A stretch of 64,000 nt of DNA from Acidobacteriota bacterium (GTDB lineage Bacteria > Acidobacteriota > Terriglobia > Bryobacterales > Bryobacteraceae), in the NCBI GenBank assembly GCA_018268835.1, contig JAFDVU010000010.1, positions 1 through 64,000 of the forward strand, in the 5' to 3' direction. A program made the translations under genes and the position numbers. This document shows, one piece after another, positions 59,284 through 64,000 of this stretch. How positions within the stretch are numbered: position 1 is the first letter of the stretch; the number at the start of each line of letters is the position of its first letter. Under the pieces are notes generated by a model that saw nothing but the letters and a program-made list of their open reading frames with translations, did no database searches and was not told the origin of the DNA.

Positions 59284-62200
59284 ATGGTCCACTTCATACC
59301 GCCCTACTTTCACTACAGACGCACTTCATTGTTTTACGCGTCATTAGCTGCGGATTCCGGTGCTGATTTGACCGTCAGCTTCGAACGTTGTCTTTGGACT
59401 GACCACTTCGAGCTTCAAAAGCTGGCGACAGTACTCGCTGGATTGGATCAATCTCGGCATTTGATCATTCGAACGATACCGCCACCGGACCGAGCCAGCG
59501 ATCCAGCTTTTAAGAGCCTCGTCGCAGTAAGCGCCTACGCCAACCGAGTTCAGTTCTTCGCCTTTCTCGCCCGAGCATTGGAAGGCAGGTTTACAGTCCT
59601 GGTCGGGTCGGAGGTCGTTGTCGCTAAAACGCCCGAAGAAGTCGCTTCCGAAATCGATCGGCGTCTTCCCCTTGAATTGCTTGGGACGCAAACTCGTCTA
59701 TCATTTATTCCCTTCACTCCTATAAGCGATCTGATTTCAGTCGACAAAATCACTTCACGATTTTCGGCGGGAGATAAAATTCAAAGCCTTCTCGCGCACT
59801 ATTCGACTTTGGATTTTGTTGAATCCGGAGAGCTTGCGACTCTTGTTGTGAACGAGTTAGCCCATAACATAGTAGAACACGCTTGGCCGAGCACATGTGG
59901 ACGTACACCCTCGGCCTGCATATCGCTAACGTCAGTTGATTTTGGGGCACGGCTAAAACCAACAAGTAGATACAACACCAGGCTACGATGGGCGCCACCA
60001 TATGAGCGGGAGTTCCTGCATACCACCACCAGTCCAGGTTACCTCGAACTCTGCGTTACCGATAACGGCTGCGGGGTGCCATCTTCGTTGCGATCCTCGA
60101 ATCACTTCAATACGATAGCCGAGCGCCTGCACAGTGCAGAACCCACAGACGCAGCCCTGTTGGCGGCGGCATTCTGGGACACCATCACTCGCGATCCAGG
60201 GCCACATCGCCCAGGGCTAAGGGGGCTGTTCTATGTCTTCGAAAGTGTCCGCGAGAACCAAGGTGCAATAGCCTGTCAGTCGGGCTCAAGTGAGATGGTG
60301 GTTGTTTCCGCTGGCAATGGCTGGGCCGAGGCATATGCGAAGCGAGATCCTCTTGCGCCAACCACAGAGGCGGACACGCGACCCGTTCTGCCCGCCGTAT
60401 TGGGAACGCACCTCAGAATACTTCTCCCCCTTGTCCCCAAAAAGAGTCGCCGACACCATTGGCAACTTAGAACAATCTCCCATCCTGGGGAGTGGGCCGA
60501 CCAGTCCGCGCCAACGGCCGTGCCTGTTCTGGCCGCGCCGCCTGCGCCCAGTCCAGGGATTGGGGTCCAGGAAGCGATGTCGTCGTTTCGCGCCGAATGC
60601 AAGAGCTTAGTTGCGAGCGGCCGAAGACTCTGGGTCTCCGCATGCGCGACGCGCGCTTGGCGCAAACAGCACATGCAGATGCTTCTCGAGGCGTTTTTAG
60701 ACAATCCGGTGGTCTGCAGTCTGTGCATGGTCAACGTGCCTGCCTCGCAGTTCGTAACGCTTTTGTTGGTTGCCCGACACTTCGATCCGCTCGCACGGGG
60801 AAAGGTCTTCGTGCTTCTGGACGAGCAAGGGCGCGTGGCCATTGTCTTCAAGGACCAGATAGAGTTGGGTCAGCGGTTCATGAAATGGGCCACTGGAGGT
60901 GAACGTGTCCTCACCTTCGGAGAGTCGTTAGAAGCCAAGGCCCTTGAGGAGTTTTGTTACGAGTTCGAGCAGGCCCACTCAGCGATAACTCTTTCTGTTG
61001 GCCTTGTAATGCTCATGCGAGCTGGCATTGAGGCTGAATTCACCTATGTCTTGAATGAGTATAGAAACACGGATTATGCCGTGCGTCTAAGCCCCGAGAC
61101 GTATGTGCAGGATTGGATCGAGTTTGATGAAGCACTTCGCGAGACTGCCTACCTGCGGTGGATCTCATCGTACCTATCTGTATTGTTCAAGTACTCTCTC
61201 CGCCCTGACGGAATCATTGTCCTCAGGAGGGCGGCGGACCGAATCGTTGCCTTTCAACAGTCACTTCACGGCCAGTTCGTCTGGGCAATGCCCACTCCCG
61301 CGCCGGAATATCTGCCTACAGCAGACTGGCTGGCAGGTCGCGAAGCACTCTGCCTTATAACGGACATCGTCTGCCGAGGAGATACGGTCCGGAGCCTCTT
61401 ACAGCAAATCCTTCGGCGATACCCGCCGAAGAACACGCGCCCGATCGTCACTGTGTTCGCGCCCTTACTGATCGATCTGGCACCTCCGCCTCTCGATTCC
61501 TGTGTCGCGGACACACAGTGGCCCGGATTGTCGCTCCTCGACGCCGGAGAGATTGGACGGTTCCCGCTGCTGTGGATGCAGCGAACCTGCACCAGCCGAA
61601 TTGAGACACGGCCGGACGATAGAGACATCGCGGTGCCAGATCGAGGCAGCAACATCCTCGTAGATCCTACTGAACCGCCGGACGAGGTTGCCTTCACTCC
61701 TGATATACCCGCGTCGCAGTTCATTCGCCTTGCAGAGCGCCTTCAGGCCATTGCAATCGGTCATTTGGCCGTCACCGGCGAGCATTTTGACCTCGAGTTC
61801 GATATGAACCGACTCCTTCGGGAAGGGTCCCCCGTCGCTGCCGCATTTGCGGAGCGCGTTGCGCAGTCCTGTGTCGCGAACCGACTAGACACCCTGGTCT
61901 TCCCAGATGAATCTCGAATCTCTCAAGTAATTCCTTTGATTGAAGACGAATTGCAAAGCCGCATGTCTCCCATCCCGACCTGGGTTCGGTTCAGACGGGA
62001 CGCGGATGGTCGAATTAGGGTGCGAGCAAGAGATCGAAGCGCCCTCCTCACATCCACTGGCGTTTTGATCATTGATGACGCGGTCAACTCGGGGAACACT
62101 ACTCGGCAGATGCTTGGGAAGGTTATTGCCTTGTGCAAGGACCTTAAGGTTCTCGTCCACTACGTGGTCATTTCGAGGCGTTCTAGCGAGCAGGAGGCCA

Positions 62201-64000
62201 TTTGGCGAGAAGTTACGTCGCTCCGCGATGTCAAATTCGAGGCCAAATGCTTAACTCATATCCCAGTCGGCTTCTTTCAATCGGATAACTGCCCGGCATG
62301 TCGCAAGAGAAGGCTCGCCGCGGCATACTCGAGATCGATCACGCGACCAGATATCGCGCCGGTGATGCAAGACCTCGCACGACGCTTGGTCCCGGTTCCT
62401 TTGTACAGCCAGACTGTCGGCCTCAGCGCGGCGGAACCGCCGAGCCGTTACGCTGCCCCGGTACTCAATGCCGGGGAACCGGCAGTAGAGATGTTTACTA
62501 CGCTTTCCGGCGCCAAGGCAATGGCGGCCACCACAATCGGAGCCCAACGAGTCGTCACGGGTGATTTCTGCAACCGCATCTTGGAACTGTGTGCCCAATC
62601 ACCATATGTCGCCGCCTATGCATTTCTCAGGCTCGCGAGTAAAGGTGTTGGTCTTACCGAGATCTGGGAGTGGCCGGGCATATACGACAGATTTAGCCAG
62701 CTAGCTCACGTCCTCGGTCAAGAGTACGCGGACAGTCGCGATAGCGTCAACGCAGAATATGCAATTCGTGCAATTGTTGATTTGGCAAATGCAGTGGGTC
62801 TCGGACGCGCTGGTGTAGCGGTCTCTGCGCTCGGGCAATTGATCCGCGAGTGCAGCATGATGCTGAACAGCAGGCGAGTCTACCAAGAATTCATTTTCCT
62901 TGCCTACCGAAGCCCGGGTAGTGCGAAGAACGATGCTTCACTTCAGAAATGTTTCGACGATGCGTGGGCGGTCGAGAAGCGACCGCAACCCGTCGTATCG
63001 GTTACCGGAGCCACTGAACGACGGGGCCGTCTGCAGACCCTTTCCGGTATCCTCTTTGGACAACGTCCCGCGGATGGTTGGCGTGACGGTCTAATTGCGC
63101 TGTTGGAACGCCTGTCATACATCGCTGGTCACGAACCAATTGCCTATCTGAATAGGAACGATAGGTTTATGACACAACATCTCCGAAACAGAGTGTCTGC
63201 CTTCGTATCAACTTCTGCCTCGGGATCACAGGTTCCTACGAGTGAAGCCAGCGCACTCTTAGCTCAGGCTCAGCGTACGTATGCAGCACCAGTGACGGAT
63301 CTCGAGCACTTGGCGGATGGGTTCGATGCCTCAGTTGGATCATGGTTGCGTCTATTGGCAGCGTCCAAACTGCTTCCTGCATCTCAATTGGCAGATTGTG
63401 AACATGACCTGTTGACCGCACAGGCGGATGCAACCGAGCTTATTCGGGCGATTGAGCGTGTGCGTGCTCTCGGTGCTCGGGGTGATCTGCTAGGCCTTGG
63501 AGAAGCTCTCCGACTCGCGTGCGAGAGCCAAGCGAGGCTTTGGCGCATCGTCTACGGCATGCTCGACGAGGGCGCCCCATCGCTCCTTAGGCGCGTCGTC
63601 GAGGGCAATCTGAGCCCGGTCCACGCGATCGCGCGACGGTTCTCGGTCGACGCCGTCGAATTTGCGTTGAATCGTGATCCCAATAAAGAACGTACAATCA
63701 GCGTCTCCGGATCGTTCTTTGAGTATGCACGTAGAGTGGAAATGCGCTTGGCGAAAGGTGAGGCAGGCGCGCGTAGCGGCGTCGTCCTAGGGGGTATGAC
63801 TTTTGTCGAAGAAGTCCTGACCAACGTTATCATTCGGAATCCCTTTGAACATGTAATCAGCAAGGTGTCCGCCAAGCGGATCGAACTGGTCGTCGATGTA
63901 GACGGGCTCGATTCGATCGACCACAAGATACAACTGTTGACGGAAGTCATTGTTGACGATCGACCTGTCGCTCTGCCAGAGCAGATGTGGGAAGGAACGC
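59284..64000 (+). CDS. Giant GHKL ATPase-phosphoribosyltransferase protein (3' end outside the window)
   Basis: One frame is open from the ATG at 59284 to base 64000 (1,572 codons, no stop). The N-terminal 180 residues are not recognised. Residues about 180-390 form a GHKL/HATPase domain: N-box LVVNELAHNIVEHAW (Asn190, Glu191), G1 box CVTDNGCGVPS, a RGLFYVFESVRENQGAIACQS stretch and G2 box GTHLRILLPL. A phosphoribosyltransferase-like motif ALCLITDIVCRGDTVRSLL follows at about 692. A clear PRPP-binding loop GVLIIDDAVNSGNTTRQML is at about 927-944, then a CxxC in DNCPACRKR. The last 500 visible residues are mostly helical; near 1,500 GMTFVEEVLTNVIIRN might open a second GHKL domain. Histidine-kinase-like ATPases fused to PRTases are unusual. 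No ribosome site confirms the start. Confidence 0.75.
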   Translation, partial: MVHFIPPYFHYRRTSLFYASLAADSGADLTVSFERCLWTDHFELQKLATVLAGLDQSRHLIIRTIPPPDRASDPAFKSLVAVSAYANRVQFFAFLARALEGRFTVLVGSEVVVAKTPEEVASEIDRRLPLELLGTQTRLSFIPFTPISDLISVDKITSRFSAGDKIQSLLAHYSTLDFVESGELATLVVNELAHNIVEHAWPSTCGRTPSACISLTSVDFGARLKPTSRYNTRLRWAPPYEREFLHTTTSPGYLELCVTDNGCGVPSSLRSSNHFNTIAERLHSAEPTDAALLAAAFWDTITRDPGPHRPGLRGLFYVFESVRENQGAIACQSGSSEMVVVSAGNGWAEAYAKRDPLAPTTEADTRPVLPAVLGTHLRILLPLVPKKSRRHHWQLRTISHPGEWADQSAPTAVPVLAAPPAPSPGIGVQEAMSSFRAECKSLVASGRRLWVSACATRAWRKQHMQMLLEAFLDNPVVCSLCMVNVPASQFVTLLLVARHFDPLARGKVFVLLDEQGRVAIVFKDQIELGQRFMKWATGGERVLTFGESLEAKALEEFCYEFEQAHSAITLSVGLVMLMRAGIEAEFTYVLNEYRNTDYAVRLSPETYVQDWIEFDEALRETAYLRWISSYLSVLFKYSLRPDGIIVLRRAADRIVAFQQSLHGQFVWAMPTPAPEYLPTADWLAGREALCLITDIVCRGDTVRSLLQQILRRYPPKNTRPIVTVFAPLLIDLAPPPLDSCVADTQWPGLSLLDAGEIGRFPLLWMQRTCTSRIETRPDDRDIAVPDRGSNILVDPTEPPDEVAFTPDIPASQFIRLAERLQAIAIGHLAVTGEHFDLEFDMNRLLREGSPVAAAFAERVAQSCVANRLDTLVFPDESRISQVIPLIEDELQSRMSPIPTWVRFRRDADGRIRVRARDRSALLTSTGVLIIDDAVNSGNTTRQMLGKVIALCKDLKVLVHYVVISRRSSEQEAIWREVTSLRDVKFEAKCLTHIPVGFFQSDNCPACRKRRLAAAYSRSITRPDIAPVMQDLARRLVPVPLYSQTVGLSAAEPPSRYAAPVLNAGEPAVEMFTTLSGAKAMAATTIGAQRVVTGDFCNRILELCAQSPYVAAYAFLRLASKGVGLTEIWEWPGIYDRFSQLAHVLGQEYADSRDSVNAEYAIRAIVDLANAVGLGRAGVAVSALGQLIRECSMMLNSRRVYQEFIFLAYRSPGSAKNDASLQKCFDDAWAVEKRPQPVVSVTGATERRGRLQTLSGILFGQRPADGWRDGLIALLERLSYIAGHEPIAYLNRNDRFMTQHLRNRVSAFVSTSASGSQVPTSEASALLAQAQRTYAAPVTDLEHLADGFDASVGSWLRLLAASKLLPASQLADCEHDLLTAQADATELIRAIERVRALGARGDLLGLGEALRLACESQARLWRIVYGMLDEGAPSLLRRVVEGNLSPVHAIARRFSVDAVEFALNRDPNKERTISVSGSFFEYARRVEMRLAKGEAGARSGVVLGGMTFVEEVLTNVIIRNPFEHVISKVSAKRIELVVDVDGLDSIDHKIQLLTEVIVDDRPVALPEQMWEGT

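Larger units (their letters stand above)
30178..64000. mobile_element. Putative integrative and conjugative element inserted at tRNA-Pro (right end outside the window)
   Basis: The region starts at the 3' end of tRNA-Pro with an integrase facing the tRNA. It carries excisionase-like HTH genes, an iteron-like array, cargo genes, a complete Trb-type mating-pair-formation operon and a RepB-like primase. Base composition is visibly less GC-rich than in 1-30,100. No second copy of the tRNA 3' end, relaxase or VirD4-type coupling protein appears before 64,000, so the right end and the DNA-processing module should lie further right. Confidence 0.75.

Noticed and set aside
58946-64000. Attachment site attR or a second tRNA-Pro 3' end
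   Set aside because: No repeat of the tRNA-Pro 3' sequence was seen, so the right boundary of the element is not in the window.

Overview
The window looks like chromosomal DNA of a soil acidobacterium of the Bryobacter/Solibacter type. This is an inference. It rests on high GC, a very large Oar-like TonB-dependent receptor with an N-terminal carboxypeptidase-regulatory domain, and the start of a secreted protein that resembles the acidobacterial VWFA-related family. No rRNA or marker gene is present to confirm the taxon.

Positions 1-30,180 are ordinary, very GC-rich core genome. In order they hold: the start of a secreted VWFA-related protein; an MFS transporter/MatB-like acyl-CoA synthetase operon; a P-loop kinase; the TonB-dependent receptor; a stand-alone P4-type primase-helicase; a sugar-isomerase-like protein; an ACT-domain protein; and a URO-D-family protein. 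Next comes a Tat-exported molybdoenzyme module (four-cluster Fe-S subunit, catalytic subunit, TorD chaperone). Convergent to it is a B12-binding radical SAM gene whose apparent UGA stop is almost certainly a selenocysteine codon: the reading continues as Cys-Sec-Ala-Glu-Pro and a perfect SECIS-like hairpin follows. After that lies a nitrate-reductase-like operon (NarK fused to a NarI-like di-haem membrane domain, NarB/NasC-like catalytic subunit, Fe-S protein, Rieske protein, small membrane protein). The block ends with an HtrA-type protease, an aldo/keto reductase, an SDR, a UbiD-family decarboxylase and a MerB-like organomercurial lyase.

From the tRNA-Pro(UGG) gene at 30,101 rightwards, base composition becomes visibly less GC-rich and the content is that of an integrative and conjugative element. 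The layout is: tyrosine integrase facing the tRNA, two small excisionase-like HTH proteins, a repeat array that resembles plasmid iterons, a cargo island, a complete Trb-type mating-pair-formation operon (trbB-C-D-E-J-K-L-F-G-I), then accessory genes. The accessory genes are an HTH regulator with an anti-sigma-like partner, a membrane KAP-type NTPase, a TPR-CHAT protease-like protein overlapping an S41 peptidase, and a RepB-type primase. No relaxase, coupling protein or right attachment site lies inside the window, so the element continues past 64,000.

The strongest candidates for undescribed biology are in the element: (i) an AAA ATPase fused to a SAM methyltransferase, in operon with an AlbA_2/Schlafen-type protein; (ii) a HEPN-motif protein next to a MORC-like GHKL ATPase that carries a C-terminal PD-(D/E)xK nuclease; (iii) a giant gene at 59,284-64,000+ (at least 1,572 codons, open to the window end) combining a GHKL ATPase domain with two phosphoribosyltransferase-like motifs; and (iv) the CHAT/S41 pair. 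In the core genome, the selenocysteine read-through and the NarK-NarI fusion operon with a Tat-type Rieske protein are the most notable.
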